Origin: Magnaporthiopsis rhizophila
Taxonomy: Eukaryota > Ascomycota > Sordariomycetes > Magnaporthales > Magnaporthaceae
NCBI GenBank assembly: GCA_003049465.1
Contig: PYSS01000058.1
Coordinates: forward strand, 1 to 64,000
Length of the DNA stretch: 64,000 nucleotides
Reading direction: 5' to 3'
The number at the start of each line of letters is the position of its first letter. The first letter of the stretch is position 1. Below are positions 22,026 to 33,557 of this stretch, in pieces. The notes under the pieces were generated by a model, which was not told the origin of the DNA, made no database searches, and saw only the letters and a list, made by a program, of their open reading frames with translations. The position numbers and the translations under genes were made by a program.

Positions 22026-23734
22026 ATGGCCCGCCTTATAGAGCTCGTTTTGGCCTTCAGCGCCGTCGTCTCTGGTCTTGAATCGACTGCTATTCCGCCT
22101 CCTCCTAAGCCGGAGCCGATTGGTGTGGTTGAGCTTCCCCTCCCGCCGGCCGCACCGAGCCTCGGCGCACTCGCTGCATCAGCACAGCCGTCGGCAACTT
22201 CCAGGCGGGCGACTTCACCCCGGACGGCAAGAACGTGATTATCAATGTCGAATATGTCGGCGCTCCGGCGGCCCCCGACCCGGCGAGCATCTACACGGGC
22301 GAGCACCTGATCCTCGTCAAAGCTGACGGCACCAATTTCTCCAACGGGGATCCGTGGAGGTGCCTCAGCTGCGGAGTCCCCGCCGGGAATGCTATCTCGC
22401 CGGATCGCTTGCGAGACTACCCCCATGTGTTTCGCGACGGGACGAAGGCTCTATGGGGGCCTCAACATCCTCGACTGCGGCGGAGCCGACCTGGCCAGCG
22501 ACGCGTGCGCCCCGAACCGCACCCATATCTACCCGACACACTGGGCGACCACGGCGGATGGGACCGGGCCGGGCGGCAGGCCGCGTGAGTTGCGCCTGCA
22601 CCCCGACGACGTGCACATCGGCTGGAGTTCATTCACCAGCGACGGCAACCAGTTCTCCTACTTTGGCTGCCTCGAGTTCGATCCCAATCCAACCGTGGGG
22701 GAGCCTCTCGCCCCTCGCTACGAGCTCGTCAACGTGAGTGTGCTGGTTGACAAGTCCGGCAAGGAGCTCATAGAAGCCGACGGTGGTGAGAATGCACATC
22801 AACCACGGCGCCGTCACTGTGGGCGAGCTTCGCGGTTTCAGCGGCTCGGGCGATGAGATCCTCTACATCGGGCCCTCGTGGGAGTCGAGCAATATCGACC
22901 TCTTTGCCGTTCACGTCGTGACCGGTACGGTGCGGCGCCTCACCAGCCACCCTGAGTACGCCGACCCCATCGCCTTCTCGCACGACGACGAGTGGTTCGT
23001 CACCATGGATACCCGCGCAATCCGGTCGCCAGGTGTTCATGGCTGCCATGCGCTGGGTGCCACCCCTGGTTGGCATCGTAGCCGTCACCGCCGCGTCGTC
23101 GACGCGCAACAACGGGGACCGCCGCTTCTCCGACGGCACGCGCATCACTTACTGGCAGACCTTGGTGGTCCCGCCTGCTTGCGGCAGTGTCAACCCCCTG
23201 CCCTGCCCGCTCTCGACCGCCCAGGGCGGCCGGGAATACCGGCTCATGCTCGCCCACCTCACGGACCGGAAGCCCAAGCCGCCCGCAAAGGTCTTTGACG
23301 TTCCCGAGTTCATTCCTTGGGCCTTGCCGTTCCCCGCTGGCGCCACCGCCCCAACCCGATCTATGGTGCCTCCCGGAAATTACTCCATCCGGGGCCAGGT
23401 GTCCGGGTTCGCCAGCGTCACTCTCACTCCAGGCTCGACGTCCTGGACCGGTATTGAAGCCGTGTCTGTCGCCTACACCAACTATTCTGACCAGCCCGGT
23501 TACGTCCTGAACGGCCGCGAGCGGGTCTCGGTCCAAATCCTGCTCCCAGATGTTTGGAACAACATGGTCGACTGGTCGTCGAATGTCGTCCAGACTGGTG
23601 TTGTGAATGCAACAAAGATGACGAGTGCGGGCGGTTTCCACCTCAAAATCGATGCCTTGGCCAATATCTTCAACGCAAAAGGCACTCTGACGACGGCGGT
23701 GGACGGGGTCGTGTACGAACAGCCGGCTAACTAG
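22026..23734 (+). pseudogene. saponin-hydrolase-like beta-propeller gene broken by frameshifts
   Basis: The intact form would be a secreted TolB/WD40-like beta-propeller glycosidase. An ATG at 22026 starts a plausible signal peptide (MARLIELVLAFSAVVSGLES). Homologous text then jumps frame at least four times: near 22140-22165, at the GGGGG run near 22455, near 22780-22795 and near 23010-23035. Readable blocks are GNFQAGDFTPDGKNVIINV, GLNILDCGGADLASDACAP, SGSGDEILYIGPSWESSNID, FSHDDEWFVTMDTR and GREYRLMLAHLTDRKPKPP. At about 23123 RRF runs directly into SDGTRITYW, which looks like an internal deletion. No in-frame nonsense codons occur inside the blocks, so the lesions are indels. The family assignment rests on memory of fungal saponin hydrolases and is moderately sure. 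Indels from sequencing cannot be excluded. Confidence 0.7.
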
Positions 23735-23861
23735 TCTTAATAAGCGGTTGGAACATAAAATAAAACTAGGACCCTGTCGCAAAGGAGCAGGTCCTGCCGG
23801 GACCCACGGGCAGGGACAAGTATCATGACCCTCGCCGTCGCCCCGGGTGCTTTGCAATTTG

Positions 23862-24025
23862 TTGCAAAGCATTTGGAGACGGCAAGGTGTGCTCCACCGT
23901 TGCCAAGCACCTGCATATACAGAGCCGAGGGTCTCCCACCCTCGACAGCATTTCCCTACAGTTTATTTAAACATAGTAATCAAGTTAAACGGTTTACTGC
24001 ATGCACCTTTACTCTGCAATAGGGA
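23862..24025 (+). repeat. diverged direct repeat, copy 1
   Basis: The stretch from AGAGCCGAGGGTCTCCCACC to CTTTACTCTGCAATAG has a colinear but diverged counterpart about 1.1 kb downstream (AGAGCCGGAGACCTCCTACC ... CTCTACATTGCAATAA). Many differences look like transitions. Probably remnants of a mobile element or an old duplication; no coding capacity is visible. Confidence 0.4.
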
Positions 24026-24956
24026 CCTCCTTCTATAAGACGGGTAGGGACGGGTTGTGCGAGATTTGGCATTTGGGGTAGGCAGATAGGAGGGGATAGA
24101 CGGAGACAGTTCCATCCCAATGCAAACTTACAGGAACGTCCGCGATCCACGGAAAGTAAAGTCGGGAAATCTAGGCGAAAGAGGGCCTACCCGCAGGGAG
24201 CGGTGATAATTGTTAGTTGAGTTCGGCATTGTGATGTCTTCATGGCGAAGTGTTTGGTGGAGTGTTATCGGCTGCGAGAGACTTTCTACGTAGCCGGGAA
24301 CCAGGCCCACCATAAAAAGTAGACCCAGCAGGCCTCTCCTCGTGCCTGCCGTGGAAACGCCCGCCCCCGATGGCCAGTGTGGAGACGGAGACGGTGCGCG
24401 TGCGCCGGCCATGTCCCAACCGCAAGCTCCGGAGAGGGTGCATCTTAGAACGCCCATTCAAGCACCCCCACAAGGCCTCATGCCTCAGTAGAAGCTTAGG
24501 GCAGCTCTCAGTTGTCCCTTGACAAGGCGGTTTGCTGAGGTTCTCTTGTTCCTGGCTGCCAGAAGCCTGCGAGCCTCCAACTTCATTCACTAAAAAAAAA
24601 AAAAAAGATCTCCACGTCTCTTCGACAGCGGCCGGTTGCCGGCATGGGTAGCCTCTCCAACCTCGTTAGTGCCCATCCCGACCAGCGATACTTTAGACAC
24701 TGAAACTAACACTTTCAAGCTCTCTCTTCCAGCACCAGGAGGATGAACAATCAGGGCCAGCGTAACGGCCATGGTCGTGAGCCAAGAACCAAAAGGTGAG
24801 CCTCATGGCCTCAAGTACATTCTATGTGTCCACTCTCTAACTAAAACTTCACGGCAGCATGGTTTGGCTTCACCGCCCAGGCCACGCCACAGGCCTCCCT
24901 CCGCCATGAGCCGTTTGGCCGAGGTGCGTCTCCTAGGAGGCGGCATAGCTGTTCAC

Positions 24957-25112
24957 GCGACGACACCTTGTTGCGAAGGACAGAATACCTCCAGCGATAC
25001 TCGACCAAGAGCCGGAGACCTCCTACCCTGTGGAGCGTTTCTCTATAGCTCCTTGGAGATAGACCAAGCCCATCGGTGTACTGCACGCGCCTCTACATTG
25101 CAATAATGGCCC
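24957..25112 (+). repeat. diverged direct repeat, copy 2
   Basis: Counterpart of the copy at 23862-24025, in the same orientation and of similar length, judged by eye at well under 80% identity. Confidence 0.4.
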
Positions 25113-25488
25113 GCTCAGATGAGGGCCTCCCGGTTGCTTTCCCGAGAATGTGGCCGGCGAGATTATCTGCTACGAGTGTCATGGAGGCGGACAGGGCAAG
25201 TTTAAGTGGGCGGGCGTGGGCGTGGCTTGGAGGGCGATGTCGTTATGGGAGAGTTTTGACTAGCCGGAGGATCTTATGGGAGGAGCCGACATCGAAGGAC
25301 CAAAAGATAATGGATTGTGATAGTGGTCTTGCGGAATAGAAAGCCGACTTGCGGCGCGTGGCGGTAAGTCTGAGTTGGCTCTCATTAGTACGGGAGTATC
25401 GCATGGGAAAGAAGAATAGGCAGAGGCCAAGGAAAAAAAAAGAAAAGAAAAAGAAAAATAAGGAACGCAGTCTAGTACAGAACCTTAC

Positions 25489-25834
25489 TTACCACTCATC
25501 ATCAGCCTTGGGCACAAACATGCCCTCGTGCCACCCATACGTCCGCCCCGGTCTCTGGCCGTGCCGCCGCGCGTGCCTAAAGGGTATCTTTGCGTGCGGG
25601 TGCGGCTCGTGGAACTGGACGCGCCGCTCCACGTCCGCCAGCGCCAGCCCGGCGGTCGGCCGAACCTGCCACACGGGGCCGTACAGCTTCTCGGCCAAAC
25701 AGTCGATGGAGCCCATGGCGTGCAGGAAATCGGGTCCAGGGCAATTCGCCCGGGGTCGGGGACGCGTTGGGGGGCTGTGGGAGAGCGTGCGGAGCACTTT
25801 TAGTGCCCGCTCGTCTACCTCGAACGCCGCAGGC

Positions 25835-25878
<44 letters not shown>

Positions 25879-26942
25879 TGAGGCTGTTTCTTGTGGTGAT
25901 GGCGTTTCCTCCTTTTCATCTACCGCCATGGAGAGAGGATGTCCTGTATGCTGAAGAATACAAGGTAAAATGTAGACAGTGGCTTGCACAGCTCTTCAAA
26001 GTCGTCGTCCCAAGCAGCAGTGGCGACCTTGTCGTCCTTCTTTTGACCACCGATAGCAGAGGCAGGCTCCAGCCAGGCGGGGGGTGCTTTGCAGAATGCG
26101 TGGGTGCGAGAGAAGCTCCTTGACGGCCATTCCTTGGAGATTGCCAGCGCATCAGTCCGTAATCCGGTCGATGGCGTCACGAGAGGCGTCTAAGATGCCT
26201 CCCAACCTGACGCATCGCCTCGACGTTGTCCTGGCTCCGCTGTCTGTCCACGGGGTAGGTGAACATGCGCGGCTCGACACAGAGTTTGCCCGAATCAGCA
26301 CCGTGTCCTTGACCGAGTCTGTGATAGCGATTCACTCCCTGTACTGCTGCTCGATGACCTCGTGGTGTTCCCCACGACGTCTTCGAACCTGTTGGCCCAG
26401 GGTTGGTAGACCTCGAGCTAGCGCAAGCACCGAGACTCGCCTATCATGCCACGCACCTTGTTGGAAATAAGCTGGCCGACCTGAGTTTGGGTCTGTATCG
26501 GCCGTTCGAGCTCGTCCGGACCGTCGGCCGTGGTATGAAGAGCCGGCTATCGTCCTCCCAAATGGCACGTAGGGGTTAGAGTAGTGAGGTGTCCTTCTAT
26601 GTTGGTGCGTTTAACATGGGGTCTCGATGCGGTGATGATCTAGGTGATGTCCTCGGCGGCCACGCGATATAGGGCCTCTGCGGCCACAGCGGAGGGGCTG
26701 CCGAAGCCGCTGAGCTCCAGCACCGTCTAGAGCCGCGGCTCCGGCCGGACAGGTCCCGTGCTAAGAAGGGATTCCGGGGATATGTCGTGCGGCAGGCACT
26801 TGCAGCAGGCAGCCAGGAAGCCGAGGAGATGCTCCTTGACCGGGGCGAACTGCGCACGCGTATGAATCCACTCGAAGGCGTCTGGATGGCGTCCAATGAA
26901 GGAGCTGGCGTACTCAAAGTCTGAGCCGGCGGCGTCCGTCAT
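25489..26942 (-). pseudogene. broken gene with polyglutamine tract, unknown family
   Basis: A start at about 26942 (MTDAAGSDFEYASSFIGRHP) opens a convincing reading (HLLGFLAACCKCLPHDISPE). It is then cut by TAG codons in frame (near 26728 and near 26643) and by frame changes between 26200 and 26450. The last 150 codons (25489 upward) are open again: MAVDEKEETPSPQ, a 13-Gln run encoded by a CTG/CAG repeat, then PTAGLALADVERRV and RPGRTYGWHEGMFVPKADDE before the stop. Both early stops sit where CAG to TAG is the simplest change, but that is inference. The distal part might be expressed on its own from an internal ATG near 25929. I recognise no domain. Confidence 0.45.
25841..25876 (+). repeat. 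CTG trinucleotide microsatellite
   Basis: About a dozen CTG repeats, read as CAG (Gln) on the minus strand in the broken gene. Confidence 0.85.
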
Positions 26943-27925
26943 GCTCTTTTGTTTATTGTCCCGTAAATCACAGTCCCTGCCAGTTCTCCACAGCCGGTGG
27001 TTTGGGCAACATAGGAAATCGAAATGATCCTCGTAAGGACCAAGAGCCGATAGGTGTCCCGTTTTTAGTTCAATGAAGGCGAGAAACGCACCCGCTGATC
27101 GCGAACTTAGTGTGAGAGTCGAGGGTTGTTGCGTCGTTTGTCTTGGTGAGATTGGTATTGGATTGCTTGCAGTTGGCTTGGTGGTGTGGTAATGTGGTTT
27201 GGTCGGAGGGTTTGTTGGCCTCAGCTGTGGATGTCGGATTAAGCCATGTCTGCTAGGCATCTTTCCCCGGGGTGAACCGCTCGGCGCTCGAGGGTCGATG
27301 CCAAAATAACACAGGCGTGGGCTGCCGTCCCGTCTAGACTTGGCCGACACCGGACATGGGAAGGTTTTCATCTGAAGATCACGTTGTAACGAACGGAAAG
27401 ACGGAGGGCCAAGTCGAGAGCCAAGTCGAGAGCCGAAGGCATCAGCCACACGGCAACATTGAATTAATGATTAATCTCGCTGTCCCTGCGACTCTAGATA
27501 CGATCCAGACCATGTGGTCGCCCCGGACTTACAATTCCCAAAAACGACAAATTAGGGAGAAAGAAGGAAGGATCCTGACCGACCGTCCAATAATTTCCAG
27601 CGTGGATGCGCGGAAACACACCAGAGCCGAAACTAAACACATGTGACACGCGGAAAAAGAGACCGTGACGATGCTTGAAAGCAAATGCTAGATGATGACT
27701 GCCAAGGCACACGCCTGTTTTAACATGTGGTTGCCCATGCCTTCTGTATTGTGCTGCTAGACTAACAGACGTGGGGGAGAAAGCTAATCGGATGGTGCGC
27801 CTGGTATCAAGTGATAGACAGGTGCAAATTACGAAGGAAATACGACAAGAAAACGCGAGGCGAGGAGACAAGCAAATCCCAAACTCCAAATACAAAGCGA
27901 AGACATGAGATATGTGCCCAGTAGC
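26943..27925. other. intergenic
   Basis: Promoter side of the broken polyQ gene and 3' flank of the GH76 gene. No supported gene or RNA. Confidence 0.4.
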
Positions 27926-29614
27926 TCAGCGATCCCAGCTCATCCATCCAAAGGTGCCCGTGGCGGAGCCCAGCAGCAGCATGGTCAGGATGCCGGCGCC
28001 AGCGCGGTCGGCCGTCGTGATCTCCTTGAAGGTGCGGTCTTTGGATGGGATCGTCCCGGCAAGAGGATCTCCGGCGCTGGTGCCGCCGGTCGAGTTGGTG
28101 ACGGGGGCGGGCGTCTGGTCGATCAGCAGCGAGCTGACGGCGGCGAGGACGTTCATGCGCTCACCGGCGCCCGAGGTCTTGTCGATGGCAGGGTCGATGT
28201 ACTCGCCGCCGGTCCAGTAGAAGCCGCAGGCGCGGCCGGTAGGGCCGCCGGTGCACTGCTTGACAGCCATCTCGGCCGACTTGCGGAGGACGGGGCGGAT
28301 CTTTGGGGCGATGAAGGGCGCCACCTGCGAGGCGACAGCGAGCCAACGGTGCACGTAGCCCTTGAAAGACAGCATGTCAGCCGTGCAGCCGCCCTTCTTC
28401 TGCTCACAGGGCAGTTCGTAGGCAGCGCCGTCGGCGAAGAAATCGCGGAAAATGGAATCGGTAAGCTTCTCGACCCTGTCTTTCCAGATTGCGCCTCCGT
28501 CGGTCTGGTTGGAGGCCACGGACATCGTCAGCAAAATGCGTTCTGTTATCTGGTGGCAACACGAAGCAATAAGGTGGGGTAGCAGCCAGGATTAGAGCAA
28601 CGCACGAAGTTGTACATAAAGGCACAGCCCTGGAGGAGGACGGCGATGTTGTACGAGAACTGGGCCTTGTGGATGTCTGTGCAGTTGTTGTTGACGTGGC
28701 CACCATCGTAGACCTTGTAGTTCTCGTGATCGATATAATTGACCGCCCAAAGCCAATCGAACGTCTTCTCGGCATGCTCGGCGTAGGTTTTGTTGCCCGT
28801 GTACCTGGCCAGGCGGGCGCCGATGTTGAAGAAGCAGCCGTTGGCGATGGCTGGTGGTGGAAAGCGGCCAAGGGGTCAGCACTGCCATGCTTCAAAAAGG
28901 GGCATCGAATAGGATGCTTCAGAACTTACTGTTCTTGTAGTCGTATCCCGCATTGGTCGGAGGGACCTGCCAACGCATGCCTCCGTTGCACGTGTTGTCG
29001 TGACGTTCTGGCGCGGCCTGTGTCGTCCACACGGCCTGGGCGAGCGCCAACCACTGTGGCTGGTCCTTGGGAGGGTCTGGGAATTTGTTCTCGGCGGCCA
29101 GCATGGCCGTCATGCCCCAAAAGCCCTGGTCGTCGTTGCCGAGAGAAGCCCTGTGCTTAGCAGGCTGGAAGTCTCGGCCCTCGCCGACCTGGTTTAGAAT
29201 GCCCTCGGTGATGATCTTGTTGTATTCTGTGTCGCCCGTCAGGTGCCAGTAGTCGATCATGGTGCCCATGAGCGCACCTCCCTGCCACCAGTAGTAATCT
29301 CCCTTGTTCTCGGTCGGAGGCCCCGGCAGGATGCCGGGCTCTTGGCCGGTCTTGTTTCCGGGGTACATAAGCATCATGTCGTACGCTAGCGTCTTGGCTG
29401 ATTGCTTGATTGCATCTGTCGGGCGCGCACAGAGATTCGTGTCAGCCTGCTTGTTTCTGGAATCTCCTTGAGCGGGGGAGAAGTGCGGCGGCCCTGGTTC
29501 GTTTCGAGACGTACCAACCGTATCTATCTTGTAATACTGAGCACTCGCGGTCTGGAGCGACGCCGCGATAAGCAGCGCTGCCGCGGCGCCTTGTGATAAC
29601 CTTGAGCGACCCAT
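27926..29614 (-). CDS. GH76 endo-1,6-alpha-mannosidase (Dfg5/Dcw1 type), GPI-anchored
   Basis: Cell-wall enzyme thought to transfer GPI proteins from their lipid anchor to wall glucan by acting on the alpha-1,6-mannose of the GPI glycan. Exons are 29614-29515, 29415-28930, 28850-28606 and 28504-27926; introns are 99, 79, 101 nt. The product is 469 residues. Signal peptide: SQGAAAALLIAASLQTASA. Family marks are YYWWQGGALMGTMIDYW and LGNDDQGFWGM with the catalytic Asp pair at about 128-129. YKNTIANGCFFNIGARLARY crosses intron 2 and AQFSYNIAVLLQGCAFMYNF precedes intron 3. The last acceptor is chosen at CCAACCAG to give MYNFTDGGAIWKDRV; an upstream AG would add 15 residues. The C-terminus has a Ser/Thr-rich stretch and a hydrophobic end (AGAGILTMLLLGSATG), a plausible GPI signal. 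Confidence 0.92.
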
Positions 29615-29738
29615 GGCGATAGGGTCTGGGAGCGAGAGACAGCAAAGCGATGCGGGAACGAAAGCAAAAACGCAAGAACGATTGTCGGGCGGGAGCGCGC
29701 GAGTGGGCCGCGCTGGAAAGGGAGCCGCTGGTCGAAGA

Positions 29739-29745
29739 TTATATA
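29739..29745 (-). promoter_or_regulatory. TATA box of the GH76 gene
   Basis: TATATAA on the minus strand, about 125 nt upstream of the ATG. Confidence 0.5.
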
Positions 29746-31815
29746 GCAATGACTGGGATTTCGAGTGACCCCTCGGATCGACCGTGGAGGAGTCGGGGAG
29801 CCGTGGGAGTTCAACTGGAGATTAGAGCGATTGACTGCAGTTGGACTGTTGGAGGCTGGTGGCTGGAGAGAGTGAGATGGAGAAGATCCTCTCGCGGTCG
29901 ACAAACAAGAAAGTTGAGCAGACCCAGGCCTCCCTCCAGGCGCCTTGGCTGGCGCGACAAAAGCATGGTGGGCGGGGGTGCGACGGGCCAACCAGAGGCC
30001 AAGAAACCAAGCATTTTCCCGCCCGGCTAGGGTCTCCTCGGCAGCGCAGGGGGCTGTGCATTCCTTCTGGCGGTCCAGCCAATGTCCAGCGGTCTTGGCA
30101 GTCGTGTCCTTTCGTCATGCTCACTGCGCCTTGCTTTCCCGCCCTTTTTTCCATGCGGGTTTTGGGGGACAGAACATGCTCCCTCCCGCGCTTCTGCTGC
30201 ACCCAAGAAATACCAAGGAAAACAGCATCGGCTGTAGCTTACGATCGCTGCAGCTCCCGACAAACAAGCTTCCCAAGACTCCGTCTCTCCGCATGATCCT
30301 TTCAGCCCTGTGGTCATTGAGCACGTTTCAATGGCATCGTGACAATTGAGAATTCCCTTTCCCACGCCCTGATCACCCGTCGCGCGAGTGTGTTTATGCA
30401 CAGACAAGGGGCGGACGCTGAGATTACTAGAACCGACGTTCTAACTGTCATCGACCGCGCGGTTGAGACTAGCCGTGCCGGCACAGTTCGCCGCCCGATG
30501 ACCGACACGGTCTTTGAATGATGATGGCTTGCCGGTCCGTTTCAGGCTATAGTGCTGGTGGGGTGAATGGCTGAAGAGACATCCTCAGATGAGGCGTGTC
30601 ACGTGCCGCTTGTCAATTTGCGACGGTGGCGGCACGTGACCTCCTAGACCAGGTACTGTACTCAGCCTCAGCTCCTCGGAATTGCCGGCCCGGCATAACG
30701 GCGCCGGATAAACTACCATGTTTCGTTGTATTATTTTCCCACCACGACACAGCGCTGACGCCAAAACCATAGCAGAAGACTTACTTCTGGTCATTGTCCT
30801 GCCTGCCACAGTCTCTGAGCTCTCATAGTTCCCATCCACTGCCCCATGCACTTCAAGTCCCAAGCGCTCGTGGCATCCTCACTCCGGCTGGCCTGCAGCG
30901 GCGCCTATAAGGACGGCGGAGCTCGGTACACCCCCGCGTCACTTCCCTCAACACGGCCAGGCCGGCTGATATGGACGCCATTTCCCATGCAACCCCCGCC
31001 CCCTGTTAAACCGACAACGTTATCTCAGATGTGACATCACAACGAGATGCGCGGTATTCCCTATAGGTACCTCTGCCTGCCTAGTGTGGTAGCATGGCCA
31101 TTTGCAATCGATGACGGAGAGCAGTCAAGCCTATTCCAGGCGACCGCCTTTGCTCAGCGCCCAGTTCTCGATCATTTGTGTCCCGCTTTCTCCGATTTTG
31201 TTGGAGCAGGTAGTATCTGCAGGTACGCTAAGGCCAACAGTCGACACCCGCCTGTGGAGGCGTTCAGAGGCGATGCGACGCTCGAGGGGCATTCCATCCT
31301 CTTGGTCAACTGCATCGGGCAGGTCCCATCTGGGCCATTCATCACTTGATATCACACAATAGCGTCCTCTTGTCCAGTCGCCACATCGCCCTCGACGCGT
31401 CTCTGCAACCTTTGCTGCCGCAGCCCGACTTTGAGAAATGGCTCTCCATCGCAACACACCAAACACCCCCCTAACCGCTCCCCGTCCTCGTCAAGTGACA
31501 TGTATCCTAGCGCCCTGGCGCTGCTACCACCCGGGACAGGTTACCGCCCGCCCTTTTCATTCAACGTACACAATAGGAGCCATAGAACCCTGGGAGAGTT
31601 GGGTCCTTCATGTGCCGAGCACTTGTTGGTTCTGCTGTTAGCCTCGTGGTGCTTGGCAGCGCGCCATATTATCCCTAATGGATCGTGGCAAAGGCGCAGC
31701 TCGCGCGGATGCTCCCCGCTTCTTTGCGTCTGGGTAATCTTAGGGGCGCATCTTTGCCTGTCGGTTCCGGCCTCGCCAGCTTTACCGGTGGTCCCGAGAT
31801 GCTGTCGAGGACTCC
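29746..31815. other. 2 kb divergent intergenic region
   Basis: Lies between the GH76 gene (minus) and the HExxH protein gene (plus). No supported gene; frames here show no family signature. Confidence 0.45.
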
Positions 31816-31823
31816 TATATAAG
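31816..31823 (+). promoter_or_regulatory. TATA box of the HExxH protein gene
   Basis: TATATAAG about 100 nt before the ATG at 31925, a canonical position for fungal genes. Confidence 0.65.
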
Positions 31824-31924
31824 CCGCAGCATCCTGCTCCGTTGGACTCGTTTTTCTTGTCCCGGAAGCACAGGACGCGTGTTTCCTTTTTCTAAAAGAA
31901 AGCATTCACTCAATACCCAACACC

Positions 31925-33146
31925 ATGCGTTTCTCCCCATCCGTCGCCGGCCTTGTCGCCGTTGCGTCCCTCACGTGTTCAGCCGTGGCCCAGCTCAACA
32001 AGCCCTGGCTGGCCAGTCCCGAACTAGCGGACGCCGACGTGTGGTGGCGTCAGGCCCGCGACATGGAGGCCGACCTCCCGGAGCACTCGTACAGGTCTGA
32101 GGATTGGGATAACAATTATATCCCGGAAGTTGTAAGGCGTCCACCGAGACTTGCGGAGCTGCTTTGCTACACGTCCTTGCGGAATTCAGGGGGCTACGGG
32201 AAACGACTAGACTGACACCACCCTTAGTTCCTGTCTCTCTACTACAAAACCCCCACCTTCAACTACAGCATTTGGGACGTGGAGACAAAAAACGTTTTCT
32301 TCTCCGATTGCCCGTACCCCAATGCCGTGAGCCGCCACAAGGGCTCCCAAAAGTCGTGGGACGACATCTTCCGGGCATTTTCCAAGAGTCCCATCGGTAT
32401 ACGGTCGTACATGTCCAACGTGCTCATCGTCCCGGACGACTCGCTCGTGGGCGTCGCGGGCTACGCACCTGCCACGCCGGCCGTGATCGTCTCGCAGTGG
32501 TTCCACCAACCCGTCATCATCCACGAGGGGTTCCACGGTATCGACATTGCGGCTTTTCAGAACGAGGTCAATGGCCGCTACTCGCAGTGGAACACCTGGT
32601 GGAGCGCCTATGACAAGGACAGCCATGTCATAACCGAGTATGCTCAGATCAACGTAAGCGCATATCTCTGTCTAGGTATCTTGCTGATGCCGCCGTTTCT
32701 GGAACGCGTGGTCCGCGAGGTTTCAGCTGACACGCAAGAGCACACAGCAAATCGAGAACTTCGCCGAGACGGGCCACTGGGCCGTCGCCGACATCACGCG
32801 GGGGCTGGCCACCTACACGCCGTGGCGCGAGCGGGTCGCGACGCAGCTGAACCACCTGCGCGCCCGGCTGGACAAGGTCCTGTTCCCGGGCGGCTGGCCG
32901 TCGGGCGGCGCCTGCACGGGCAAGATCGTGTCCGGGGCCATTGTCGACAAGCGCACGCTCGCGCGCCTGGACCTCGCGGGCGGCAGCCGCATCATGGGTG
33001 GCGGCGACAGGAGTCTGGAGTGGGCGTTCCCCAACCGCCCCGGCACCGAGGGCGTGCCTATTATCGGGCTGCCTGATGATATCGACTGGACGCCTCCTGA
33101 GCCTGTTTTGTTAGGTGGCCGTGTGCCGTACAACGGGGCTGTCTAG
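31925..33146 (+). CDS. secreted protein with HExxH putative zinc-metallopeptidase motif
   Basis: Exons are 31925-32131, 32228-32653 and 32748-33146; introns are 96 and 94 nt and both fall between codons. The product is 343 residues. Signal peptide: MRFSPSVAGLVAVASLTCSAVA. In the middle, PVIIHEGFHGIDIAAFQNEV holds HExxH (His about 168, Glu 169, His 172). A Glu about 34 residues later, in SHVITEYAQIN, is in the right place to be the third zinc ligand of a gluzincin. Only two Cys lie outside the signal (SDCPYP, GACTGK), a likely single disulfide. The nearest named family I can recall is the Neurospora conidiation-specific CON-13, which is unverified here. A TATA box lies about 100 nt upstream. 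Peptidase activity is inference from the motif. Confidence 0.82.
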
Positions 33147-33557
33147 GCGCTGTGTGGTGTCTGGAATTGTGCAGTTTGTGTGCACGGCGTTGGACGGGAG
33201 TTGTGTCTTTTTTTTATTACCTATTCATGCTGGCTCGTGTGATGCTCTGTGAAACCCACTGCCGAACCCTGCTACTCTGCCTGGAGGCGCTCTGCTTTGG
33301 ATCTGGACTTTGCTTTAAAGAATGGAAGAGTTGTGCCGTTCTCTCGGTGTCCCATCATCACAGGAGCTGGAGGAGGGAGTCTTCTTCCTGGGAATATAGC
33401 CAGGTCGAGGGAGCCGAGGTCTCCACAACGTCGCTTATTCGACGTACGGAGACGGCGCAGAAAGGGGTCAAAGCACATGAACGTCAAATGGAAGTTGGGT
33501 ATTTATCTGTAGCAATGCGGACACATGGCCACGCTTTTAAAAACTTAAAAAACACGC

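Larger units (their letters stand above)
23735..25488. other. gene-free decayed stretch
   Basis: Contains the diverged direct repeat, an A run of about 15 nt near 24592-24606 and a purine-rich run near 25430-25465. No supported gene. Confidence 0.4.
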
